The notes beneath the pieces were generated by a model. It was not told the DNA's origin, searched no databases, and worked only from the letters and a program-made list of their open reading frames with translations. The translations under genes were made by a program, and so were the position numbers. Below, one piece after another: positions 54,344 through 61,497 of a DNA stretch of 64,000 bases (its first letter is position 1; the number at the start of each line of letters is the position of its first letter). The stretch comes from Nocardia transvalensis (GTDB lineage Bacteria > Actinomycetota > Actinomycetes > Mycobacteriales > Mycobacteriaceae): assembly GCF_015477765.1 (NCBI RefSeq), contig NZ_JADLQQ010000002.1:744001-808000 (forward strand). The letters are read 5' to 3'.

Positions 54344-55087
54344 GTGATCGACGCCCGCCACCACGACGCGGTGATCTTCGACATGGACGGGGTCGTCACC
54401 GACAGCGCCTCGATACACGCCGCCGCCTGGACCGAACTGTTCGACGCCTTCCTCACCAGTCGCGACCCGAGGCCGGGGGAGAGGCCGACCCCGTTCACCC
54501 CCGCCGACTACGCCCGCTACGTCGACGGCAAACCCCGCTACGACGGCGTCGCCGATTTCCTTGCCTCCCGCGGCATTTCGCTGCCCTACGGCGACCCCAC
54601 CGACCCTGCCGGCACACCCACGGTCTGCGGACTGGGCAACCGCAAGGACCACCTGTTCCTGCAGCGCATCACCCGCTTCGGCGTGCCCGCCTTCGACACG
54701 ACGGTCACCCTGGTGCATCGGCTCCACCGCTGCGGCATCGCCACCGCGGTCTTCTCCGCCAGCCGCAACGCCGCCCAGGTCCTCACCGCCGCCGGAGTCG
54801 CCGACCTGTTCACCGTCCGCGTCGACGGCCTGGTCGCCGAAAAACTCCACCTGCCGGGTAAACCCGATCCGGCCATGCTCCGCGAGACCGCCCGCCGCCT
54901 GAACGCCACACCCGCCCGCACGGTCGTCGTCGAAGACGCCGAAGCGGGCGTCGCCGCCGCCCACCGCGGCCACTTCGTCCTCATCATCGGCGTCGACCGC
55001 CTAGGCGGCGACCACGCCACCCGCCTCCGCGCCCACGGCGCCGACATCACGGTCACCGACCTGTCGCAAGTCGAAGTCCGCGGCTGA
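54344..55087 (+). CDS. Beta-phosphoglucomutase-like HAD phosphatase (Rv3400-like)
   Basis: A 247-residue HAD-IA enzyme. The start is uncertain: GTG 54344 has an AGGACAGG-type ribosome site; GTG 54329 and TTG 54293 are in frame. Nucleophile and acid/base aspartates are in AVIFDMDGVVTDSASIHAAA. The cap contains CGLGNRKDHLF. Motif 3 lysine is in LPGKPDPAML and motif 4 acids in VVVEDAEAGVAAA. It converts beta-glucose 1-phosphate, the product of inverting GH65 phosphorylases, to glucose 6-phosphate. The pairing with GH65 mirrors Rv3400/Rv3401 as I recall it. Confidence 0.85.
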   Translation: MIDARHHDAVIFDMDGVVTDSASIHAAAWTELFDAFLTSRDPRPGERPTPFTPADYARYVDGKPRYDGVADFLASRGISLPYGDPTDPAGTPTVCGLGNRKDHLFLQRITRFGVPAFDTTVTLVHRLHRCGIATAVFSASRNAAQVLTAAGVADLFTVRVDGLVAEKLHLPGKPDPAMLRETARRLNATPARTVVVEDAEAGVAAAHRGHFVLIIGVDRLGGDHATRLRAHGADITVTDLSQVEVRG

Positions 55088-55442
55088 TTGCGGACCCCAC
55101 CTCATTTCGTCACAGTGACGTATTGATCGAATGAACCGGGGCATGGGGGACCGGGAGTAGCGAACCATCCCGGAACGAGCCCCAACCCAGCGAATCGGAA
55201 AATTTCCTGCAGAACCCAGAATCACCAGAAATCATCCAGCGCAAGGATTTTGCCAACCCTCAACAATCACCGAGCCTTGCACCTGACAGCCCATAACAAG
55301 ACCGAGGGGCACAGCAGACCCGAAGAGGGACCGCGCCGCCGCCGAAGGATTACCGAAAACCGATGCAGCACAAGATCATTACCATCATTGGCCAGCACCT
55401 TTGTTACGCCGATAATCTACATTATGTTAAGTAACCGGCATC
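55088..55442. other. AT-richer intergenic region at the border of the accessory segment
   Basis: 355 bp with no protein-like frame. GC falls clearly here, especially 55360-55435 (CTTTGTTACGCC, then CATTATGTTAAGTAA), unlike the preceding C-rich genes. No tRNA or attachment repeat was found. It marks the change from the sugar phosphorylase operon to a stretch full of broken genes. Confidence 0.5.
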
Positions 55443-55938
55443 CTACTCCCTGTTGTGACGGGCTCCCCCTTTGCCGAGTTTCATCCTCAGATAGGGCAAC
55501 CAGACGGTCGGACGGGTAGCGATCGCCAATATCAGCGGACTGGGATCAAAGTAGGCGATTCGCTCGACTACTTTCCCATCACGCAGGGTAATCCGGTCCA
55601 GCACACGCAGATCGAATCGTTTACCGGCGATGGTTCCGGACAGCGTGTGCTCGATACAGCGTGTGCTCGATGACGACACCGTCATGCACTTGCGCCCACC
55701 AGAGCAGGTGACCGGCCAGATCAGGACACAACCGGAGCAGCCGTTCGAGCTCCTCGGCATCGGCGGCCGAGCTGTGCATCTCGGGGCGAAGCGGTTGTAT
55801 GAGGTGAGCGTCCGGATGGAGCAGTCCGCCGAGCGCAGTCGGGTCCGGACTCGCCCAGAAGGCCCCGAAACGCGCCACGAACTCGGCGGCAATTGTCGCG
55901 GTGGTCGTAGCGTCGGTCGTCGCTGGCTTATCCGTCAT
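55443..55938 (-). pseudogene. SnoaL-like/NTF2-fold protein gene broken by a 16-bp duplication
   Basis: From ATG 55938 the frame reads EFVARFGAFWASPDPTALGG and LWWAQVHDGVVIEHTL, then runs into nonsense. The continuation SGTIAGKRFDLRVLDRITLR, VVERIAYFDPSPLILAIATR is in another frame to 55443. Deleting one copy of the 16-bp tandem repeat at 55640-55671 joins IEHTL directly to SGTIAG and restores a SnoaL-like protein of ~160 residues. An ATG at 55983 is an alternative start. Divergent from the DoxX-like gene. Confidence 0.8.
55640..55671. repeat. Perfect 16-bp tandem duplication
   Basis: acagcgtgtgctcgat occurs at 55640-55655 and again at 55656-55671 without any mismatch. Sixteen is not a multiple of three, so it shifts the SnoaL-like frame. 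The identity of the copies points to a recent event. Confidence 0.9.
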
Positions 55939-56084
55939 ACCGACGATCCAATCGAACAGATCGCCGCTCGTGCCGTCCGGCATTACCCCGCCGGGCGAAT
56001 ACGACGAAAGCGAATACGCAGGGTTATCAGTAGAGCTGGTGCGGCGATCGGAACCCGCAGGCGCCACGGCTCGTTGGGGACGAC

Positions 56085-56975
56085 ATGGGAACGCCCTCCC
56101 CTCGCGTCCTCGCCGCCTGGTCACATCTCACCGTGCGGGTCACCCTGTCGCTGCTGATGATCGGGTTCGGCATGGTGAAGGTTGTTCCGGCGCAGTTCGT
56201 CACGTTCACCTTGCCGGGACGGATGCTGGTCACGGTCGGCGAATCGACGAGCGCGGGCATGCTGTGGAAGTTCATGGCCGCCTCGACGGCCTACACGATC
56301 ATCTCGAGCGCTGTCGAGGTGCTCGGCGGGATACTGCTGATCTTCCGCCGGACCGTACTGCTCGGTGCGCTGGTGTCGATGGCGGCAGTGGTTCAGGTCA
56401 GTGTTCTCAACATCTCCTACGGCGTGCCGGTGGTGCTGGTGCCGCTGCTGATGTTGGTGATGGCGCTCGTCGTGTCGGCACCCTGGTGGAAACGGTTGGC
56501 AGAGGTACTCATTCGCGAGACCGACTCACCGCGTCGCCGCCCCGTAGAACTGGTGACCGATCGCCGGATCCGACTCCTCGGATCGGCAAGCCACCTGGTC
56601 TGCGCGGTGCTGGTGACCGTGGCCATCGGCGCCACCGCCATGAACAGCTACCACGACAACACCCGTCGCCTGTCTTCCTGGGACGGCGTATGGGCCGTCA
56701 CCGTTTTCGACGGGCCCGGCCCGCTGTGGACGCACCTGGCCATCGACGATCGCCCCGCCTCTACGCGCCTGGTCCTGCGCCGCGGCACCGAACTGCTCGA
56801 ACGCGACCTGAGGATCGACCACGGCTCGGCACTCCTCCTCGCCGCCGGAGCCACACTCACCGTCACGCAGAACGCCCCCGATGCCCTGCGGCTGTCGGGC
56901 GAATTCGACGGTGCCGCGGTCCGCGCCGAATTACACCGACTCCCCGCTCTCCCCCGATCCGCGGACTTCCGCTGA
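56085..56975 (+). CDS. DoxX-like membrane protein with soluble C-terminal domain
   Basis: A 296-residue protein with four to five hydrophobic segments: LTVRVTLSLLMIGFGMVKVV, AYTIISSAVEVLGGILLIFR and VQVSVLNISYGVPVVLVPLL. Then comes a short linker, another membrane segment near 165-185, and a C-terminal polar domain of ~110 residues (WAVTVFDGPGPLWTHLAIDD, ASTRLVLRRGTELLERDLRI). It parallels the larger protein at 9984 in order of parts and in motifs (VEVLGGILLIFRRTVLLG versus AELTAGILLLIPRTAVLG), so the two are paralogues. The last 45 bp overlap the convergent HxlR gene. Confidence 0.72.
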   Translation: MGTPSPRVLAAWSHLTVRVTLSLLMIGFGMVKVVPAQFVTFTLPGRMLVTVGESTSAGMLWKFMAASTAYTIISSAVEVLGGILLIFRRTVLLGALVSMAAVVQVSVLNISYGVPVVLVPLLMLVMALVVSAPWWKRLAEVLIRETDSPRRRPVELVTDRRIRLLGSASHLVCAVLVTVAIGATAMNSYHDNTRRLSSWDGVWAVTVFDGPGPLWTHLAIDDRPASTRLVLRRGTELLERDLRIDHGSALLLAAGATLTVTQNAPDALRLSGEFDGAAVRAELHRLPALPRSADFR

Positions 56976-57293
56976 CGCATAAGCGGCTCCCCATCGGTTC
57001 AACCACGCCACAGCGGGCGCGAGCGACTCCCCCAGTTCGGTCAGCGAATATTCGACCCGCGGCGGCACCTCCGGGTAGACCGTGCGGGTGATGAGGCCGT
57101 CGGCCTCGAGTTCGCGTAACTGGCGGGTCAGCACGCGCGGGTTGACGGGGCCGACCAAGCGGCCGAGTTCGCCGAATCGGCGGCGGCCGTCGAGCAGGTT
57201 CTTGATAATCGTCAGCTTCCATGCGCCACCGAGCACCGCGACGGCTACCTCTACGGGACATACGGCCAACGCCGTCTGTACCGGCTTCCGCAT
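56931..57293 (-). CDS. HxlR-family transcriptional regulator
   Basis: A 120-residue winged-helix regulator; ATG 57293 has AGGAG 6 bases upstream. Blocks: TALAVCPVEVAVAVLGGAWK, LDGRRRFGELGRLVGPVNPR, LTRQLRELEADGLITRTVYP and EVPPRVEYSLTELGESL. An N-terminal Cys in AVCPVEV fits redox-type sensing. It is divergent from a truncated flavodoxin-like oxidoreductase, its probable former target. In the 92-bp gap TACCTTTCGGTC and a related inverted copy GAACGAAAGTA are candidate half-sites. Confidence 0.85.
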   Translation of the reverse strand: MRKPVQTALAVCPVEVAVAVLGGAWKLTIIKNLLDGRRRFGELGRLVGPVNPRVLTRQLRELEADGLITRTVYPEVPPRVEYSLTELGESLAPAVAWLNRWGAAYASAEVRGSGESGESV

Positions 57294-57385
57294 TGGGGCT
57301 CCTACCTCTTCGCTTACCTTTCGGTCACTATGCGCCTCGAATGTCAGTACTTGGCACATCCGGGACTAGGAACGAAAGTATCCCT

Positions 57386-57600
57386 GTGACTTCCTCCGGA
57401 TCAATCCTCTGGATCTTCGCCCACCCCGACCCCGACTCGCTGAGCCACTCGCTGTATCGGCACGGCGTGGAGCACCTGCGGCGCTCCGGACACCAGGTCA
57501 CCGCGGTCGACCTGTACGCGGAGCGCTGGAACCCCATCCTGAGCGACGACGACACGGCCGGCGCCACCGGCGCGACCCTGTCCGATCGGCAACGCCACGC
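57386..57600 (+). pseudogene. Truncated flavodoxin-like NAD(P)H oxidoreductase
   Basis: From GTG 57386 about 55 residues match the N-terminus of YrkL/MdaB-type NAD(P)H dehydrogenases: SILWIFAHPDPDSLSHSLYR, HLRRSGHQVTAVDLYAERWN. After roughly position 57560 the sequence is no longer family-like and the frame ends in unrelated sequence at 57724. The remaining two-thirds of the gene is missing. It ends against the stub of a gene on the other strand. Confidence 0.7.
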
Positions 57601-57658
57601 AACACGCGAGCATCAAACCTGTAGGTCCGGCACCGACCACGATCACCTCGGTGGTCAT
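57600..57658 (-). pseudogene. N-terminal stub of an FAD-dependent monooxygenase
   Basis: ATG 57658 with AGGAG 8 bases upstream begins MTTEVIVVGAGPTGLMLAC, the FAD-binding Rossmann start of a class A flavoprotein monooxygenase. After about 20 residues the similarity stops (CVALPIGQG) and the frame runs into the antisense of the flavodoxin fragment. Start signals are intact, so the 3' part was removed by deletion. Confidence 0.7.
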
Positions 57659-57708
57659 GAGATCACTCCTGTTCCCTCGCATTGTGATTCGAGCGCCGCT
57701 CCCCCGTC

Positions 57709-57753
57709 TGTCAGTTTCATTTGACAAACCGGCTCTGTCAAGTAAAACTGACA
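57709..57753. promoter_or_regulatory. 45-bp interrupted palindrome in a divergent promoter
   Basis: TGTCAGTTTCATTTGACA (57709-57726) and TGTCAAGTAAAACTGACA (57736-57753) are inverted copies, 16 of 18 positions matching, around a 9-base centre. It lies between the monooxygenase stub and the small HTH gene, touching the latter's ATG. Two nested half-site pairs (TGTCAGTTT and TTGACA) suggest cooperative binding of two dimers, probably of the HTH/Clp-N pair itself. Confidence 0.75.
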
Positions 57754-57959
57754 TGGTGGAGATGGAAGAACTCTCGCGGCATGTGCGTTCGACCGATCCC
57801 ACCGTCGGATTCCGCGCGGTGAGCGCGTTGCACCGGTTGGCCGAGCAGGTGGAGGCAGCCGCCGTGGCGCATGCCCGTGCGCAAGGGTGGACATGGGAGC
57901 AGATCGGCGATGCGCTCGGCGTGACCCGCCAATCCGCACACACGAAATACGGAAAGTGA
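57753..57959 (+). CDS. Small HTH DNA-binding protein
   Basis: A 68-residue protein from ATG 57753, or 65 from ATG 57762. A first helix region (TVGFRAVSALHRLAEQVEAA) precedes a sigma-region-4-like HTH GWTWEQIGDALGVTRQSAHT ending KYGK. Such mini-regulators are usually encoded immediately before a Clp-N-domain protein, as here (7-bp gap). The large palindrome overlapping its start implies autoregulation; no ribosome site is visible, so the mRNA may be leaderless. Confidence 0.75.
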   Translation: MVEMEELSRHVRSTDPTVGFRAVSALHRLAEQVEAAAVAHARAQGWTWEQIGDALGVTRQSAHTKYGK

Positions 57960-57966
57960 GACCACC

Positions 57967-58452
57967 ATGTGGGATCGGATCACCAAGTCGAACCCATTCG
58001 CAGCCGTACTCACGGCAGCCCTCGACGAGGCCGGTCGGCGTGGCGCGCGACGGCTCGGCACCGACCACCTGCTCCTCGGCCTCTTGCACGACCCCGAATC
58101 CGCGGCGGCGCGCGCACTCAATGTCACGCTCGACGACGCCCATTCCGCGCTCGACGACCTCGACCGCACCGCCCTGGCCACGATCGGACTGGACGTACAG
58201 GCACTCGAACTGCCCGGCCCCCGCCCCTACAAACCACTCCCCCTGAGCCGCAACAACTCCACCTCGAATGCCCGAGCCGTCCTCCGCGACGCGGTAGGTG
58301 CGACCAGCCTGAAGACCCGGCGTCTCGCACCGAATCATCTGCTCCGCTCCCTACTCACCCTGACTCCCCCAGACCCGGCCGTAGAACTCTTCACCCACCT
58401 CGGCATCGACCCCCACACAACCCGCGAACGCCTCGCCGCCCTGGAACCCTGA
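57967..58452 (+). CDS. Stand-alone Clp N-terminal-domain protein
   Basis: A 161-residue protein made of two Clp-N repeats without AAA+ or protease parts. The first repeat is AVLTAALDEAGRRGARRLGT then DHLLLGLLHDPESAAARALN. The second is ARAVLRDAVGATSLKTRRLA then PNHLLRSLLTL. These proteins accompany small HTH regulators in actinobacteria, where they may bind ligands or the regulator. Seven bases after the HTH gene. Together with the monooxygenase stub on the other side of the palindrome, this looks like a regulator pair that has lost its target enzyme. Confidence 0.82.
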   Translation: MWDRITKSNPFAAVLTAALDEAGRRGARRLGTDHLLLGLLHDPESAAARALNVTLDDAHSALDDLDRTALATIGLDVQALELPGPRPYKPLPLSRNNSTSNARAVLRDAVGATSLKTRRLAPNHLLRSLLTLTPPDPAVELFTHLGIDPHTTRERLAALEP

Positions 58453-58497
58453 GGAATTGCGCTGGCAAACCCGTATTCCAACGCGGGCAATACTCAG
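58449..58497 (+). terminator. Long imperfect hairpin after the Clp-N gene
   Basis: CTGAG at the stop codon (58449-58453) with following AATTGC pairs with GCAATACTCAG (58487-58497), and CCCG (58470-58473) with CGGG (58484-58487) closes the inner loop. Mismatched but placed exactly at the end of the operon. Confidence 0.4.
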
Positions 58498-58603
58498 CCT
58501 TATCGCCGAACAGCACGGGTCCGATCCACTGAGACCGAGCCTCTGTCTCGGCCGCGCAATAGCCGTCCCGCTACTCGCCTACTGACGCGCGTAGGGGTTG
58601 ATG

Positions 58604-58756
58604 GTGCAGTGCTTGACTGTCATCGAGACGTGCAGGCGCAGGCAGCAGATGTGCTGGTTGGTAGCCGGCATCGGTCACAACGGACCGAACATCCTCCACA
58701 GCCAGCGGTTCGCCGGGATTGGACTCAGCCACCGCGGGGCTCCACCCGGAGGCTGA
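58604..58756 (+). pseudogene. Possible transposase C-terminal remnant
   Basis: The region 58498-58841 has no intact gene. A 50-codon frame here starts CLTVIETCRRR, a motif reminiscent of the C-terminus of IS66-type transposases, and then degenerates. No terminal inverted repeats are seen. Offered only as a hint of past IS activity. Confidence 0.25.
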
Positions 58757-58841
58757 TGCGGTTGAGGGCCGGGTGGCCCGCTGTCGCCACTCACCACCGG
58801 GAGCGCTACGCTGATGTTAGATCGCAGTTCCCGCCACGCGA

Positions 58842-59429
58842 TCAAGCTGCGTCCCGTTCCAACTCACGGATCAACACATCGAAGCGCGGCGCGTCCGGCC
58901 AATGAGGCTTCATTGTGCCGACTTTTCGCCAGCCCCAGCTGCGGTAGCGGCGATACGCTCTCTCGTTATCCGGCTCGACGAGCAATGTCGCCCGCTTCTC
59001 GGGTCGGCGGATCAGTAGCTCATCGTGCAAAGCTCGCGCCACGCCGTGCCCAGCGTAATCGGCGCAAACCATGATCTCGCTCAGTGCGAACGTGCGCACC
59101 CCGTCCTCGACTGTGAATGCCTCCCGGTCTGCGTCTGGGTCATCCAACTTCAACGCTTCCCACCAGCGGCCATCCGGTGGCAGTGGCCATCCCCATGTTT
59201 GCCCGACTGGCTTGCCATCAGCGCGTGCGATCACGAGTTCGAACCCGTTGTAGCCGCGGGTGTAGGCGTCGAATCGGTTCATGAACTCCGCGGGCGAGTC
59301 GAAGGGGTCGCCGGATGCGATGGCGTCCACGTAGGAGCGGCGGTAGATGTCCTCTACAACTTCGCGCAGTTCCCGTGCTGATTGTGTGGTGTGATGCTCG
59401 AATTCAAGACCCGCGAGAGCATCAGTCAT
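58842..59429 (-). CDS. GNAT-family N-acetyltransferase
   Basis: A 195-residue GNAT protein. The acetyl-CoA site is EIMVCADYAGHGVARALHDE (motif A with the G-x-G/A turn) and motif B is EPDNERAYRRYRSWGWRKVG. The N-terminal substrate region includes LREVVEDIYRRSYVDAIASG. Its ATG overlaps the stop of the upstream XRE-TPR gene by four bases, so the two are co-translated. The substrate is unknown; similar GNATs beside regulators sometimes modify self or xenobiotic small molecules. Confidence 0.85.
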   Translation of the reverse strand: MTDALAGLEFEHHTTQSARELREVVEDIYRRSYVDAIASGDPFDSPAEFMNRFDAYTRGYNGFELVIARADGKPVGQTWGWPLPPDGRWWEALKLDDPDADREAFTVEDGVRTFALSEIMVCADYAGHGVARALHDELLIRRPEKRATLLVEPDNERAYRRYRSWGWRKVGTMKPHWPDAPRFDVLIRELERDAA

Positions 59430-60781
59430 GCCGTGATCGCCTTGTGCTCGAGGATGTCGAACTTTTCGCAGAATTCCTCACCCGGAGACAGTTGGTCGGC
59501 GGCGCGGCGAACCGGATCCAGCACGCGGAGCGTACGGATGGAGGACAGCTTCGCGAGATCGCCGAGCACGGATTGCGCCTCGGTCAGTGCGCCACTAAGG
59601 TCGCCGATCTGCGCTCTTGTTGCGGCTGTCCAGGCCCTGAGATTTGTCGCGTTGCGGGTACCGACACCCTGATTCGCCGCTGCGGCCTCGTACAGATCCA
59701 AGGATCTGGTCAGCAAGCCGAGATCGCCGTAGCCGCGCGCCTCGAGCGCGGCTATCTCCGAATGGGTCACGAACCGCAGCCACTGCGGGCATTCGTTGAT
59801 CGGCTCGTACTGGGCTGCGTGGTCGATCTCTCGCCAGGCGGTCGCAATTGCACGTCCGAACGCCGCCCGGTCGCCCAGCACGGCGTGCACTTGGGCTTCG
59901 CGCACCGCGATCAGGGCGTGGATGCGGCCGGGAGGCCGGCCGCGCATGAGATCACGGGCGCGATTGACCAACTTGAGAGCGCGATACGGACTACCTTCGC
60001 CTGCTCGGCTCAGTGCGATGGACTGGTTCGCTGCATTCATGCAGGTATGGGCGAGGAGATCGTTGTCGTCGGCTTGCGTTCCCAGCGCCATTGCCTCGTC
60101 GTAGCAGCGTCGTGTGAGGTCGTGCCGGTCGGCATCGTAAGCCAGCCAACCAGTTTGCGCTGCTAGTAGCCCCACGGCGCTCATGAAAGCGTCACCGGTT
60201 GCCGAGTCGTACACGCACATGTCGAGCGCGCGTTTCGCGCGTGCCAGTTCCTCCACCGCGAAATCTATGACCTTTGCCCCGCCTACCCGCTGGTCTTCCT
60301 GCTCGAGGGCGTCCACGCCGTCCAGCAGATCTCGAACGTCGCCCATGCCTACACGGCCATAGCCGCCAGAGGCGAGAAGTGCAGCTATGCCGGTGGCAGT
60401 CAGCTTCCCGAGTTCACGTCGCTTCACATCGTCTTCGACTTCCCACGTGCACGACCCGAGCCCTGGTGAGTCGAGCCTGTCACGTATCGCAGCGGTGGAT
60501 GATGGCCCTTCGAGGACAGGATGCCCTCCTAGGGGCGGTCTCGCACCGGCGAGCGCAGACCAGAACCGCTCTCGCTGTACAGAGTTCAGCCGTGCGTACA
60601 CAGTGTCCAGCACTTCGGCCGACCGGCCGCGCACCGGTCGCTCGTCGGTCGCTCGGTACTCCCACTTCTGGACTGTTGCAGTCCGGTATCCAACTTCTTC
60701 GGCGAATTCGTCCTGCGTCATCCGCAGGGCGATGTCTCGTAGCGCCCGGACTTCTCTCCCTGTCCAGGTGATGACGATCAT
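59426..60781 (-). CDS. XRE-TPR transcriptional regulator
   Basis: A 451-residue regulator from ATG 60781 (AAGGGG upstream). The HTH is at residues ~8-45: EVRALRDIALRMTQDEFAEE, then VGYRTATVQKWEYRATDERP. The rest is a TPR-like helical array (AKRALDMCVYDSATGDAFMS, HTCMNAANQSIALSRAGEGS, RARDLMRGRPPGRIHALIAV). Such proteins commonly govern specialised-metabolism or accessory loci. It is divergent from the resolvase-like/ThiC-like gene run, and three evenly spaced CGTACG boxes lie 31-58 bp upstream of its start. Confidence 0.85.
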   Translation of the reverse strand: MIVITWTGREVRALRDIALRMTQDEFAEEVGYRTATVQKWEYRATDERPVRGRSAEVLDTVYARLNSVQRERFWSALAGARPPLGGHPVLEGPSSTAAIRDRLDSPGLGSCTWEVEDDVKRRELGKLTATGIAALLASGGYGRVGMGDVRDLLDGVDALEQEDQRVGGAKVIDFAVEELARAKRALDMCVYDSATGDAFMSAVGLLAAQTGWLAYDADRHDLTRRCYDEAMALGTQADDNDLLAHTCMNAANQSIALSRAGEGSPYRALKLVNRARDLMRGRPPGRIHALIAVREAQVHAVLGDRAAFGRAIATAWREIDHAAQYEPINECPQWLRFVTHSEIAALEARGYGDLGLLTRSLDLYEAAAANQGVGTRNATNLRAWTAATRAQIGDLSGALTEAQSVLGDLAKLSSIRTLRVLDPVRRAADQLSPGEEFCEKFDILEHKAITA

Positions 60782-60811
60782 CGCCGCCCCTTGCCCGCGC
60801 ATCCAACGGTC

Positions 60812-60839
60812 CGTACGGGAAGCGTACGACCTCCGTACG
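60812..60839. promoter_or_regulatory. Three CGTACG palindromes at exact 11-bp spacing
   Basis: CGTACG occurs at 60812-60817, 60823-60828 and 60834-60839, so start-to-start distance is 11 bp twice, about one DNA turn. All three faces align on the same side of the helix, suiting an array of regulator molecules. It lies in the 183-bp divergent promoter between the XRE-TPR gene and the rightward gene run. Confidence 0.6.
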
Positions 60840-60964
60840 AGGTTTGTGTCTGGGTTGAGTAGCTCAGCTCGGCGACGCTGTGAATATGCCCCGCTGCCGG
60901 GTTGATGCCAGAGCTCCGGCGGCGGGTGCCCTCGAGCCGTTCTACCGACGCGGAGTGCAGGCAC

Positions 60965-61285
60965 ATGAAGGCAATCGGATTTGTGGATAAGGAACTCTCC
61001 GGAACCGACCAGGGCAACGATGAGCGCCAGATACGGGAGTACGCCCGCAATAACGGGTTCGATCTGGCCCGGACACTCGCCGCTGGGTCGTCGCGAACGA
61101 AAGATCACATAGTCGACCTCCTGAACCTGGTTCGGAAGCTCGGCGCGGACGCGGTCCTCGTCCCGCGACTGCAGCACTTCGATGGCCGGGCAAACGCCGT
61201 TCTCACCTTCTGCAGAGTGGTCGACACCGCCAGCGGAACCGTTTGGGAGCGTGGTCAATTCGTATGGGAACGGGAGCACGCATGA
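60965..61285 (+). CDS. Resolvase-fold protein without catalytic residues
   Basis: A 106-residue protein resembling the N-terminal domain of serine recombinases: MKAIGFVDKELSGTDQGNDE, RQIREYARNNGFDL, LLNLVRKLGADAVLVPRLQH. Positions 6, 8 and 10, which are Tyr, Arg and catalytic Ser in gamma-delta resolvase, are Phe, Asp and Glu here, and there is no C-terminal DNA-binding domain. It therefore cannot recombine DNA and may have become a structural or regulatory protein. First gene of the rightward run; it overlaps the next gene by ATGA. Confidence 0.65.
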   Translation: MKAIGFVDKELSGTDQGNDERQIREYARNNGFDLARTLAAGSSRTKDHIVDLLNLVRKLGADAVLVPRLQHFDGRANAVLTFCRVVDTASGTVWERGQFVWEREHA

Positions 61286-61497
61286 GCACCCCTGCGGCGA
61301 CGATCGCGTTCGTCGCTTCTTCGACCCTCGCCCTGGCTGGGTATCGGTTCCTTAGTGGCTTGCACAGGACAGCCATGCATCGGGTTGGCGGACGGCCGGT
61401 GACCGTGGCCGAACTGCGGACGAGGTGTGGCGGGACAAGCGCGCGGAAGGCTGGCGCGCATGGCGCACCGCGGGGCGCGGAAGTAGTCCATTCATGA
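61282..61497 (+). CDS. Small membrane-associated hypothetical protein
   Basis: A 71-residue protein whose ATG overlaps the previous stop (ATGA). An N-terminal hydrophobic stretch TIAFVASSTLALAGYRFL could be a membrane anchor, followed by a basic region (HRTAMHRVGGRPVTVAELRT). No family recognised. Its own stop overlaps the next start by four bases, so it is part of a translationally coupled set. Confidence 0.5.
   Translation: MSTPAATIAFVASSTLALAGYRFLSGLHRTAMHRVGGRPVTVAELRTRCGGTSARKAGAHGAPRGAEVVHS

Noticed and set aside
55088..55442. tRNA gene or attachment site at the edge of the accessory region
   Set aside because: The AT-rich stretch invited a search for a cloverleaf or direct repeats, but none could be found by eye.
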